The position numbers and the translations under genes were made by a program. The notes below the pieces were generated by a model. That model searched no databases. It had not been told where the DNA came from and saw only the letters and a list, made by a program, of their open reading frames with translations. A stretch of 64,000 bases of DNA from contig JANFNE010000017.1 in the NCBI GenBank assembly GCA_024867545.1, forward strand, positions 521,001-585,000, read 5' to 3'. This DNA is from Phytopythium helicoides (Eukaryota > Oomycota > Peronosporomycetes > Pythiales > Pythiaceae). Positions within the stretch are counted from its first letter, which is position 1. The number at the start of each line of letters is the position of its first letter. Of the stretch, positions 50,273-63,700 are shown one piece after another.

Positions 50273-53200
50273 CTATTCCTTGACAAGTATGGATCGCAGC
50301 ATTTCACTCCACTCATTCGCGACGCGTTCCCAATGGTATGCCCTTCGTGCGAAGCCTTTCATATCGGCCCGTATCTTCTCGAGAGACTTGCGTTTGCCGA
50401 TGCTGGTAAGCTCGTCAATACGTTCAGCCCACAACTCTGCCCACCACGTCACATTTACTGGCAAACACCAAGCAGTTAGTCAAAGCTCCAATTGATCTCA
50501 CCAAGCACAAGCTAAGCGTTCAATGCAGTGCCTACCTAACTGTTCGGGTGTGTTCAATGCAATCGGACCCTGATCATATGCGCCGATCGTTTCGCTGAGG
50601 GCTGAACTAGCAAAGCGACTCGTTATGGGGATCGCACCGTTTGCCATGGCTTTCATAGCTGAAATGCAACTTGTCTCCGAAAACCCGAGTGGGGTACACC
50701 CAAAAACCAGCATTTGCATACGCCCGAGCAAGATGCTCGTGGTTGACGAGCCCGACAAACTCAACCCCTGGAGTTTCGCGTAAGAGCTCGTTCATCCTAG
50801 CACGCCATTCTTCGTACCCCGTCGTTTCATTGGCGGGGGCGCTCAAGGACAGCATAGGCCACCGGAGCTGTCGAGCCCATCGCTCAAACGCTGGAGTAAA
50901 ACCATAAAATACCTGCAATGTTGCTTCAGGAATCCTTGCACGGATGGTTGGCCAGGCGAGTAGAAGGTGCCCGAGTCCGCGGTTTGGAGCGCTGCCATAC
51001 ACAAACAAATTGTTTATGTTGGGTCCATCAGTGAAGAAACTGGGATCAACTGCGTTGCGCAGTACAACAATCTTGACTGTATTGACGGGGGAAATAAGAT
51101 GCATGAAGCTGCTAACGCAGACAATGCGGTGGGCGAGAGTAGAAAGGAGAGTCGACTGAGCGCTTTCTGGAGTTGGTATGTCATGAGCCCAGTATACTGC
51201 TCGACGTGCGTGTTTGCCAACTACTAGCGACGTGACGTACCGCCAAGCGATAAAGACATCTACGGTGCGATCGTTGGGATCGTAAAGTTCTAGAGGATAC
51301 CATGAAGCTTCATGCATATGAGTGGGTTTTGAAGAATGTGAAAGAGAAGTTTCGTCCTGTGGAGGTGGGGCTGCGTACACCTCCACATAGTAGCCGAGCT
51401 CACCAACCCGCGCGACAGAAATACAACAGCCTCTTCGGATCCTCCAAGCCCATTCCCAATTGAAGATGGACCCCAGTCCTCCCCACCACTCTTGGCCATA
51501 TTCATTGCAGTATATTGCAATCACGGGCTTACCTATGGGTCGAAGACTGAGCTTCGATTGTAGCTTGAGATCGTTTCCAGCTAATTTTTCGCCAATCGTT
51601 AAAGCGAGCATAACTTTCAGCGGCTGCCGCAGATGCATGTTCTGCATCTGCCGAAACGTAGTCACCAACATTGGTGTACATTGCACCTAGATTGAACCGA
51701 AGACGGAAGAACGATGGCTGAAGTTGCACTACGTGTTCAGCTATAGCGATAGCGTCGAGTGTTCGCCCAACTTTGTCAAGCACGAATGTAAACATTAGGA
51801 ACAAACGCTCAAGATTACTATCACTCGTCGCTGGAATCGTCGCGAGCCGCAACAAGCGATCTTGGACGTCTTCAAAAGTGCGAACAAGATCAGACACTCG
51901 ATCTTCAGCTAGAAGTTTCTTCGCGAAGTTGTGCAATTCTATCATCTCGTTAGTGGTTTTAATATAGTTAGACCCTAGGGGGTTGGATTCGTCTGTGGAA
52001 ATGATGCCAATAGACATGCTTGAGGTTGGAATTGGATACAACGACATTTTGCTAAGTGGTTTGGTGCTAGGTTCATGAAGACCAGACAACACCAGTCGTG
52101 CCATAACTTTGCTTGCAGTATCAGTGTCTCCTTTTCGTACAAGTTTGTCGTGGACTATCTGCATTCTTTCGAACCGCTCTTGATGTATTCGGATGTTAAG
52201 CCTCCTCGTCCTCTGTTCGGAGTCACCACAATTTGCGGAAGTCTTCTGTAGGAATTCGCGGATAACTTCAAAACATCATGCATACTTTCAAGTGCACTTT
52301 CGACATTCTTTGTTGTTCTTGCCGTGTCAAATAGTGGGCATTTTAAACTTTGACTTGCGATAGTTGCCCGTAACCTAAGGCGTTTCGAAGCATCTCGCGC
52401 AAGTTCTACAGCAGAAGTTTCGTATTCCTTCAAATTGAATGGTATAACTTCGGGATGTCCTGGAACAGCATTTTCGATCAGAGATGCAGCAACTCGGGAT
52501 GGAAATGTATCACCCCAAAGCGTTACAATTGGTACGTGAGCCCAAAGTGCATCTGACGCTGTCGAGTGCGCATTATAAACCAACGAATCGAGAAAGAGAT
52601 CGGCCAGTCGCTATCCGAGATAGATGCTCTCGTTTGAGTACCCGAGGAGCAAAAATAATCCGAGACGGCGCGATCCCCATTGACGCGGCTTGAGATCGAA
52701 GGGAATCCTCAATTTGTTCCTTTTCTTTGTCTTTTTCACCTTCATGACTGTCATCAGAGGAATTCGCTCCACTTCGTTTTTCCTGACGAGTTCGAGGTGA
52801 GAGAAGCCACAGCACACTTCCGGGAACTTGACGAAGGATACTCATCCACAGCCCAAATGACGCCGCGTCCATCTTATTATTGACATTGAAGTTGCAGAAC
52901 ACGAGTGCTTCCTTTGGCAATCCGTGATTTTGTCGAGCCTTGCGTTGGCACTGCTGTACGCATCGAGCAAAACTTCGAAACCTAGTATTACTTTCTTCAG
53001 GGAGAGTTGGTGAACATACTCCGCAAACGTCAGTATCAAATTCGAACTGATTAGCCTGGTATGTTGTCGGAAGATACACAATACTTTCAGTCATAGTCTT
53101 TCCCCCCACCTCAGGTGGGACAACGAGCTTATCAACAAACGCAAATTGTGTACTCGTGGCTCCCGTAGTACCCGGGAAGCCCAGATAGTTCACGACAATT

Positions 53201-54574
53201 GGGCTTGGTGACAATGCTGTAATCCCTTGACGAGCACCTTTAGTATGCGCCATGAGATCGACAAGCACATCAGGGTTGATCTCGCGCAATTTGATCCGCA
53301 GCTTCCAAGTCGGACATTTGTCGGATGTCACGGAACACGTCGCAGCGTTGCTCTATGCGTTGTCTCCACTCCGATCTGTCATCGGGTCCATACGAAAAGC
53401 AGTAGACTTCTATCCGCTCACGGTCGTGTGAATCAATAAGTGCAAGCGTTAGATGACCCATGGGGTGCTCACGAAAATCGAAGCTCAGATATCCGACACG
53501 TAGTCGGGAAGGTAGATTGGTCTGTATGCTCCAGCGAGAAGGAAGCAGCTTGACTGTTGCCGGTTGTTCAAATGTGGCAGCATATTTTACAGCCAGCTGT
53601 CGCCTGAACACATCAGACAGCTTCATAAGAGTAGAGTCATACGGGAGAAGTGAGATACCGCTGGATTTTGAGCCGACCGATAGTTCACGGCTCTTGACAA
53701 CTTCCACGAGATGCTCTTCGAGCGACTCGAGTCCATTCCAGTCGCAGATCATGCGTTGCATAGTTATAATGTTGCTGAGCGCGCGCGGGTTGTCTGGATC
53801 AATCTGCAATGCGAGCGCTTGTGTCTCTAGTGCTTCCAAGAAATAACCCGCTTCTCGTAAAAACACTGCTTTGTTGCTGATGGCGTTCATGTGGTTGGGG
53901 CTGTCGGGTTGGGCGATGATTTGGTCGAGGTGATGTATACTCCGTTCCAAGTCGCCGCGTTCGAAGTAAATAAACGCAAGATCCAGTAGAGTTGACGTAT
54001 CGCTTGGGACTTATCGCCAAAGCGCGGCGCTAAGATTTGCTCAGCTTCGTCCATTTCATGCAGAGAGACCAGCGCGAGCCCCTTATTGCTCAGCGCCTCG
54101 ATCATGTTCGGGTTGATTGCCTAGCGCCGCATCAAAGTGATGTATAGCCTCGAGTGCGTGCACGGTGCTAAACCTGCCGCCGATTTCTCGCAGAAGATAT
54201 CCGATGTTGAGGTGGATAGAGGCAATATTGGTGGAGTCATTCATGGCAGTGGCCACGTCAAATCCTCGGTGCAGTAGCTCCATCGCCTGAGCCTCGTCAC
54301 GGTCGTGCTGGAACACAAGCATCGCGAGGTTATTATATGTGCCTGCAAAACTTGGAAACACCTCAATGGACTCGCGATAAAGCTGTATGGCCATTCGCAG
54401 GTCTCCTAATTGCACAGCGTCGCTCGCTTCGTAGTACAGATCCACTGCTCTGTTGACCGCCGAGGCGTTCTCGGGGCCTGTAAACAGCATTTGGTCGCCA
54501 GCAGCAGCTCTTGCAGCGAGAAGAAAGCTCCATATAACGCTGTAGAGCGCCCAGCAGCGCCATTTTCGGGCCAT
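50273..54574 (-). CDS. Secretory GT41 (OGT-like) - TPR - GT4 glycosyltransferase fusion, frame-broken
   Basis: Start 54574 gives a signal peptide or anchor (WALYSVIWSFLLAARAAAG), then TPR repeats (LRMAIQLYRESIEVFPSFAG, TYNNLAMLVF). An O-GlcNAc-transferase-like catalytic domain follows (53520-52200): RVGYLSFDFREHPMGHLTLA, VVNYLGFPGTTGA, VFCNFNVNNKM, DALWAHVPIVTLWGDTFPSR, matching OGT blocks. A second TPR-like linker (about 52190-51600: AEHVVQLQPSFFRLRFNLGA) precedes a GT-B family 4-like domain (VIAIYCNEYGQEWWG, RRAVYWAHDIPTPE, RNAVDPSFF, YGSAPNRGLGHLL, VYPTRFGETSCISAMKAMAN). The last intron is 50458-50535 (GTAGGC...CCAG). Frame shifts lie near 54125, 53990, 53285, 52600, 52190, 51590 and 50690. 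Corrected length is about 1400 aa. One gene is inferred because no start, stop or promoter-sized gap separates the parts. Confidence 0.72.
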
Positions 54575-54761
54575 GAAGAGCTCAACCAGCTAAAGATCGC
54601 GACGGTGGCACCGACATCCGCAGAACGTTTTCAAGACACAGGCCAAGAGCTACGAAATGTTCCACATGACGATGTAGAGCGAAGGGTAGAGCGCTCCAGA
54701 TGGATAACGTGGCTACATTTTCTAGTCGGCATGTGGCTACATTTAGGACGAGTGCAGCCAT

Positions 54762-57700
54762 TTACTTGGCGCGACTGCAGATGAGAGCCGTGCCATTGAG
54801 CACGTAGTGGTCTGGCGGGTGATCGCTCGGGAGATCGATAGTGAGCACGAAGTTGGTGGATGCACCGGTGGTGGACAAGCTCCCTTTCCGCGAGGACGTC
54901 TTGTAGACAGGGCATGCGTACCGATACACTGGTGGCGGCTGTGAATCGCCACTATTTGCAGATGCCGTGCTTGATGAATACCGGGCTGACCGAAAGCTCG
55001 TAGAGCGTTGACTTGTTCGTCGCGAGGTGTTTGCTGGAGCTGCCTGCGACGTTGATGCTATAGCTGGAGCCCGCGGTACCGCACGAGTGCTCGTCGGCGC
55101 CTTTGGAACACAAGCAGGTTGGCGAAATAATGCTGGGTTTAGCTTGTTCGGCAGTTGGCAAACTTCCCACAGTAGATGGATCTGGCCCATCATCTAAACT
55201 AGCTAGAGAAGCACTAATTCGCGGGCGAACGCAGGAGGGCCGGCATGACGTGTTGGATCACTCCTGGTAGAGGATCGCACAGGCAGTGCCGATCATTGCA
55301 CCATTGAGCTCCCTCCAGCACCAGACCTGAAATGAAGATGGCATCTGAAAGGTCACCTAATTGGTCAATTTTTGCTGCTTTCTCAGAGTCGTCTCCTTCA
55401 TTATTTCCTGTTCCCAAGCACGCAGCGATTAGAGCTGTGACTTCAATGCCATCAATAACTCGGAAGTCCAAGTCTAAGTGATGAATAGGGATCGAATATT
55501 TCCGAGCGTGACGCTGCAAAGGCTGCGGTAAAGAGTCCTTCTGGGTAGCAGAATAAAGATAGAGGAATGACCGGAGGTAGTGCTCCAGCTTGAGCCCACG
55601 CAGCGAAGAAGTCGAAACGGGACAACAGACGACTAATCCAGCCGACAACAGAGACACTCGACTCTCCGGTGCCGCTTCCATTGCCTTCATTCGCAGATTC
55701 AGAGAGTTGGGAGGTAAATCCTGCACCGTTTGTGGCTGCTGCTCCGCTTGTTAAGCTGACAAGAGATTCGAGACTACGCCATGGCATCGGTACCTGCCCA
55801 GTTGCTAAACCATGAAAAACAAGCTCAATTGTTGATGACATCACTGTAAGCCCCTGGACCGCGGATTGCAGCTCCTCGAGACTAGCGCGGATGCTTCCAA
55901 GCACATAGTTGATCTGAATCAGCTCTTGTTCCAGGACGATCATAAATGGGTCAATTGACGCAGCTGAACCCCCTGATGCATGATGTACCAATAAGTTTGA
56001 TATAGCTTGTTGCTGAGCATACCACGGATCCAACTTGTAGTCGATTTCTCCAGCAAGTTTGAGAACAGCAACTTCATCGGCTTCTATACGTGTTTTCCCG
56101 TCACTTCTATCTACTTGGTTTGCTGCTTTATCCAAATCATCATCGTAATCGCTGCTAGCGTCGTTTGCTCGACTGGTTGTTTGGACTTGCCTCAACATTG
56201 AGAGAAGGTGCTGACTTTGCTCTTTTTGATACAAAATATGGGCATTGGGGTGCATACCTAGGACCAGTTGTGGAGCGTCTACGTCCGACAGGGTGTCCAC
56301 AAATCGCGCCATTGCGTCATCGCTAAAAAACGACGGAATGCAGAAGTGACCGTCATCAGCAAGATACCGATCCAGTGTTGGTGGGGTCGAGATCCACATC
56401 ATTGATTGCGGCGGTGCCGAGGGATAGCTAGAGAAGCTCGGTGTCGGCTCGTTTGGCGAATACGCGGGTCACTGACTGCTCCGAGACCAGCGTTTGACTC
56501 TAGTGCCTGTCGAGAGTAGAATCGCTTGAGAGTTACCATCAGACAACGCCGGTCAAACTCATCAGTGACACGTCCACCGTAATACACCTGACCGATAAGA
56601 AAGTGCAGCGCATCCCACGGAATCCACTCAAAGGAGTCACTTTCATCATCATCTTCCTCGTCGCCTTCGCTTCCATCGTCATCATCTTCTTCTCGTTCGT
56701 TTATATTACTAGGGAGGATTTCATGCTTACTGTCTCGCTTTGCCAAGGATATTGTCGATGATGAAGATGTATACAGCGAGGACACGCTGCTTTGTTTTTG
56801 CAGATTTCGGAACCGCGGGATTTTATGGGCATAACGCAGCAATAAACGGTCTTGTAAGCTCACAACACACAGAAAGTCTGTTTCACTGAACTCATGCTTG
56901 AGGTTCCAACCGAGTGCACCAAATTTTGCTCGTTCTTGCAGTGATGCATGAAACAAGCTCAAGCCTAGAACGAGCTGCCGCCTAGCTCTCGCTATAGCTT
57001 CCCTTTGAGCATTCCTTGCAGCGCTAATATCCGTATTTCCTTCCAAGATTGGTTCACTATTAACATCAGACATGAACTCGGCGCTTTCTCTTGTACTCCG
57101 CAACAGCGAGATCGAGCGTTGAAGGTTTGCTTTGATTCCTCGTGGTGGCTCTGTCGTCACCTTGACACAATTTTGCAGAATTGCTATTGGGAAATAAGGC
57201 ACTGGCGCAGCTGCCAAGAACAGGCGGAAATCTTCGTGCAACTCGTGTCTTTCATCAGAATCATGGCGTAATCCTGTACAAATATCATTTAGCGCAGGCA
57301 ACCATGACTTGGCTAAATGGACGTTTTGTAACAGTAGCCACTCTCCATCATGAGCACATTCTTGCAACTTACGCTCAGCATGCCGTCCTTGTCCTTGCCC
57401 AAGTGACATCACATGGTAAGCACGGGATAACCCATTCTTTACCTCTCTGGCTGCCAAGCGAGCAACAATACTGGCTGGATCTGCTCCTGGTGAAAGGAGC
57501 AGAAGGCAAGGAGTCGAGTTATTCATATCATGAAGAACATCACTCATGAGGTTATCACGATCTCCCCCGAGTGACGCTGCAGAAGGGTACAAATGCTCGT
57601 TTGAGAATGCTGCAACTGCAGATGGGAACATATCCTCGCGTAAGTACCGAACAAGCACAAGTCGATAAAATGACGGGAGCTGTGAGCCATGACTCGTGCT

Positions 57701-60700
57701 AGTACTACTGGATCCCTTTATTGTGTCGACTGGTAGTCGTGATTTGTATGGGTCAGAACTAACAATCCATGCGTCCCAACTACGGGGATCGTGCCGATAC
57801 GAGTCGAAAAGTGGCTGAAATACCACGCTTTTGTCAGAGAGAGCTAGCAACGCATCGACGATGGTGGTCTCTTTATCCTCCGAACGTTCCTGACCGGGAG
57901 CCTGACTTGGTGTAATATCACGAGAAGCTGGATGACGAAGTGTCGAGCGTTCGAGAAGGTGAATATCATGTGGTTGCAGCTTTCCGCTTCTCAGTAGTAG
58001 GCGTTGTGTTGCTAGAAAAGCAAACAGGAGTTGGTGTTGCTGGAAGAGCCCTCGAGCTATATTGCGGTGTACAACAGTCACAAGCTGCTGATTAAGCTTC
58101 TCGAGACGGGCGGGTAGCTGTTCAGCACCGCTAGGCGCAGTCTTCGCCATGCTCGCAATGAAAAGCGAGCGAAAATACTCAAGGGAATACTGATACATCG
58201 GGTCCAAAACTGCGAGGTCTACTATCACAAAATAGAGCACAGCTCCGGTTGCGGCAACTGAGCGATATTGCTCTCGTGCATTTAGCACCTCTTGCTTTGT
58301 TATCTCTGACTCATGGAGACGCTGGACTACGATTGTGGAGGTTGCTTTGGAGGACTCGAGTGCATGAATAAGTTCCACGTCGTCCAGCAGATTCCCCGTG
58401 GCCTCCGAAAGCAAGGATAAAATCTTGAGCTCAAGTTCCACGATCAGACGCTGGTCACGCGAGATATCACTAAACAAACGGTGCTTCCGATCTTCGAGCT
58501 CTTCACATTCCCTTTGAACAACGTCACTCAATAACTGATCTTCCAGTCCATCGTTCGTTACAGAAAAGTCGATTACGCACGCTCGCACATATACATCTGG
58601 TGGAAAGGATGGCTGTGCGTGTTTAGTTGTCATATACAGTCGAAAGCGCGTCATATCGACATTGATACTTTTTGTACCCCCTGATCCGCTACTCAATCCT
58701 GGTATCAGGACCACTTTCTTGCTTGGTGGTGTCTGAGAAGTTCTACCAAGTTTCTCATCGACCGCTAGTTTCTCCGGTAAAATTACCCCACTGCTTGCCC
58801 GTAATGAAAGAACTGGTTCTAAGACTAGATTTATGTATTCCCCAATATCCTCAACAAGTATTGGTCTTCCGGTTAACATGCAGCTCTCTAGGATAGCTCC
58901 CAAATCTTTATCGCCATTCTTAAGCACCTCCAGGCGGTTATGTTTTTCGAGACGCCGGATCCACTGACTTGCTTGCTGTTGCGGATCAATCATGAGTGGC
59001 CACCGTTCGGTATGCTTGATAGCAATGAGCGCGCTATCCCCCGAGAAAGCGTCGCTAGGCAATCCGAGTAACTGCCACTCTCGTAGCTCCCCTACATCAC
59101 CGTAGCTGTCAAGTAAAGAAAAGCCCTGCGTCACACTGGTGCGAATACTTGCATGAATTAGCCATTTGCTCAGTAGTTGTGCTCGCGATTTGCTATCAAA
59201 CACGCCTAGGTAGCAGAGTGACGCGGCAGTGAGGATTGAATCACCAACGATCACATCAGCTTGCGACTGTAGTGCGTCGATACTACTACGCCACCGCACA
59301 CGCTCATCATTCAAACCAATTGTCAATTTTTCGGCGCGCTGAAGTCTTTCTTTAGTAAGCTCAGCTTCATCTAGCAATCGCTGCTTCTCAGCAAGAGTAT
59401 CATCACACTTCTCTTGAAGTCGCTGAACACGCTCGACAACGGCAGCTAATTCATCCTCCTTGGCAGCTAATTTAGTATTGGCCTCTGCAAGGACAGCATT
59501 GAGAGCTGCCAACCTCTCGCGCTTTGGTGCAACTTCTTTTACAACACGGGCGTAGGTGTCAATCGCATGAACCCACATGCACAACGACATGGCAGCTCGC
59601 GAAACCTTTTTAACCTCATCAACAGCAAATTCAGGGGTTTTCTATGTACTTTCGAATCTTCTTGAGAATTGCTGGGGAAATATTGTCCTTGTCATAGTCT
59701 TTAAGCTCAAGCATGAACGTGCTTCGTGACAGTACGCGTTTGCTCGTCTCCCAGTCAGGCTTTTCACCTAGCATGATGCAAACTGCTTCCATCACCACCT
59801 GGACCGCTTGAGGTGGTTTAACAAAGCCTTTGACTTCTGTGATATCTTTTTTGTCAAGTGAATCGAGCGCAGCAACAGCTGCATTTAAAGCTGGCATCGC
59901 CTGATCGAGATCAGCCTGAGCATCTCCTTGGATAGCAGCTACAGCCTGCTGCTGGTTTTTGACCTCTGATTCGTCGAGTGAAACTCGTTCTTTCGCACGT
60001 GAGGCTTCGACTTGGTCGATCGCTAGTTGTCCAAGTAGCACCTCTGCCTCTTGGGCCTTCTCCACAAGAATGGGCTGTAAGTTGACAAGCTCGCTTCGCA
60101 AAGTATGTACAAGCGCATTTGTTTCGTCAAGCTTAACCACTCCTGCTGTGAGGCGTTGGAGCTTCTGTTCCCAGTTGGCGCGCTTCTATAGTGCGCTCGC
60201 CGAAACAGCGCCAAAAAATCAAGGTAGTGCTGACACGTCACGTATACCTGCCGCCCTCTTGAAGTTTTGAAGGCTTGTGTCGCTACAGTAACGCACTGGT
60301 GGATTTCTACAAACAGCGAGGATAGAGCTGGTCGTGCTAGCATAGAAGGTGTGGAATCACAGATATCAGAAGAAAGTGGTGCCACAGAAGCTTGGATATC
60401 ATTTAAGGCAACGAACCGTTCGGCAATACTTTGCAGAGCTGATGGTGGCCAATCCTCAAAGTAGATAGTTGTTGTGCAGTTAATAAGGGCGGGGAACTGT
60501 AGCACTCGAGAGCGGAACGCCTCGGACGATGGGTCCATACACAGCACGATATGCAAACCGCGACGAATCTGCTGCTGAATGTACTCTTCACAGTCTTTAC
60601 GTGTTAACTCAGATTGGTGAAGTCTTGGTGAGATTGCATCCATGGACTGCTTGCTAGCAGACATCGAGAAAGATGAACTAATTGATGCCATTTTGGAGGC

Positions 60701-63700
60701 GGTATATCCTTGGCTACTTATAGAAGTAACTATGGGTGTTTTGGTATGAATATTTTCGCGTGGGCTGTTTCCTAGTATCATCTGAACGTCATTGATAAGT
60801 TTTTCTCTCTCCTCCGAAGAAAATAAGCGTGGAACTTCACCACCATTAAGTAGAGTATTCACATCCACTAACACCTCATCATTAGTTAGGTACGCAGCGT
60901 TGATAAGGAATGCAGAGGGAGTTTCAGCTATCATTGCGGTTGACTTCCCAAGAACAATTTTTGTCATGGCTCGCTTTATATCGTCACGGAAGTCGGTCAA
61001 TGCGTAGTTTTGCTTCAGTTCTACTTCAAAGTAGTCGAAATCAACCATGAATGCAGCAAGGCGAGTTAAAGAGCGCTTACCGCACCCACCTAGGCCTAGC
61101 AAAAGTGCGTGACCTCGGGGCTGCATGAGAATACGAGCAATTGCAGCTGTATGAATCATAGCGTCTCGGAACATCACAAGATTGAGTGATTGACTGCTAA
61201 GTGTTGAAGACGAACGCAGACTATTGTACTCAGTCATAAGCGTCGTCAGCCGCGCCTCATACACGTCCATACTAAGTACTTCTTCATAGCCACTGCTTGG
61301 CGATGGTGAGAATAAGCACACACTTTGAGGCCCCGGGGGTTGTGTTACCAGTTATACTGGAAGCTGCTGTCTCGCTCATATTGCTTCGTCGCTTGCCCAT
61401 TACTGGTACCGAGTCCATCACAAAATCTAAGCCCCATGATGTTCCAAATGCTCGATTTCCAACCGATACAATATGTTCTGACAACCATCGCCGATCGTGG
61501 TTTGTCACCAAGCGGTCCCTAAAGATTCGGATGCTTTCGTGAGCCCACAATCGACTAATCATGTCACCAGAAGTTGAACTAAAGACAGGTACTGAGTCTG
61601 CGGACGTGTTGTTTCGCACATTGGACCCGAGTAAAATACCTTGCATCAGTTTCATGGCATCTCGAATGTTGAACAGGTAGTGGCACTTTTGTGGAGTTGG
61701 AAGTAGCGCTTTTACTACATCCAGATACAGATCGCATGTAGCTTGTACAGAATTGAAGAGTGCATCTCTCGCAGGCTTCGAAAAGCCGTTAGCTCCTGTT
61801 CCACGGGTACTTATATAACATCCAAGAATTGACTGGAAAATAGTTCTCATCGCATGGTCACGGCAACTGGGGAGGCAAAGAATGGCAGCAAAGTGGCGAA
61901 TAAAGCGGGGACAGAGCTGATGGCGGCCACCACCGGGGATACCACCTATGCCAATCAGTACCGAGCTCGTAATGTCTTTCCAGAAATACTTCTCGCGGTC
62001 ATAGAATCCGTGCAACTCCATGTATTGCCGCAGCAACTCGATCGGCGGTTGCCCTCCATATTTTTCGGTCTTTGGCAAGTTGATGTCGTCCACCACCACC
62101 ACAACAAAGTGGTCATCTGTTGGCGCACCAAGCAGTGTTTTCCGCTTCTTCACCAGTTTGCTTTCGATACTCAGTTGCGCAAGTGCGTCTTGTTGTCTGC
62201 GCGGAGAACTGGAGGTGGATAGGGTAAATTTTACGCACCACAAGGGAACAACATGAAGCCTGCGCCCCAAGCGGCATACGTGCTGAAATTGCAGATCCTG
62301 TCGAGTCAGAGGTATCTCCCGCTATTCGAGTTATTAGAATGTGTTTCGATATCAAGCACTTGTTGAATCAGCGCAGACTTGCCGGATCCAGTTGCACCAG
62401 TAAGAAACACAGGTTTCCTCCCATCTAACGCCAGCAATTCAACCAAGAAAGCATACTTTAACACGTCAGGTGTCGGCACAAATAATTCGTGAAGAACAAC
62501 GAATCCCATTCCGCCTGCCATCGGAAAATGCATTTGTCAGAACTGCAGGGATATCAGTGCTACATGCCCACGGCGAGAAGCTCAGGTGGCGAAAATCGAT
62601 AAAGAAATCATGTATGTTTCCCGTCACTGAGCACGTCCCTGCCGGTATGGGAATTTTACCGCTTATGGATTGGACATCCCGAGTAAGGAATTGCTCGTTT
62701 GCGACTATGAGCTTGTCGAAGAAATCCTCGAATTAGGATAAAGCTGTGTCAACAAATAGATTACCACCAAATGACCAAGCAAAGCTATACAAGAATAAGA
62801 GATCCAGGCATCGCTGTTGGTTTTCCTCTAGCTGGGTGGCCGCAGCTGCTGCTGCAGACATAGCAACCGCCGAAATTGTCTTGTTGCGATCAACCGTTTT
62901 TTCTCGAACTGATGGAGCCTTAGCCTGAAACAAATCGGTTGGTGCGCGCTGAAAGAGCAACGTTTCGAACAAATGGCAGAGAGAAGTAACAAACACGAGG
63001 TCGCTGCACGACACAGGTACTATTTGCACACCTGCAGGTGCTGAGCGGATGAACGAGAGAGCCTTTTCGACAAACAAGTCGAAATATGTCGCAACTCGGG
63101 TCTTGAGTTTAGTACTGAGTCGGATTGAACTGGTGGTTGTATGACCAAGATCGGGTTCTCCCAGTTTATTAAGCCAAGAAGTCACAAATGGGCGCCATCC
63201 CAAGTCGTGAACGTCAAAGAAGACGACACCAAGGCGACTGATAGTAGCAGGGGAAGCTGAGGCTGTGTCGAGTACTTCAAATACGAGCTGAATATTTGGT
63301 AGTAGTTTAATGCGCTCTCCGTTCGACAGGCACAGAGTTTTATTGTCGTCAAGAACCGTGTTCATGCTTTCAATCCAAAGTACATCGATTGGTCCATCAA
63401 AAGTGACCCAATAGAATGATGGATGAATTACAGCAAGCGAGTTTGCCCCGCTTCCTGTACTAGTTGAACTTGCCTCTTTTTGCTGTTGCTGCGTCAGCAA
63501 CTGCTCACTCTTCTCTAAAATGCAGGTCCGCAAAATGCTTGACGCCAATCCGTCCGTCCACTCTCGAGTGACTGGGTGGAAGAAGCCATAAAGCTCTGTC
63601 ACTGAAACAGACTTTGGGTTTAAAACAAATGACACAACTCTCTGGTATCGAGAGTCGGGGTGGTGATGGTGTTCTCGTAATGTAGTTACAGCGTCTTTAA

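Noticed and set aside
54574..54762. Joining the GT41 gene to the dynein heavy chain as one transcript
   Set aside because: The dynein ends at its canonical C-terminus with a stop at 54762, and the GT41 gene has its own ATG and signal peptide at 54574.
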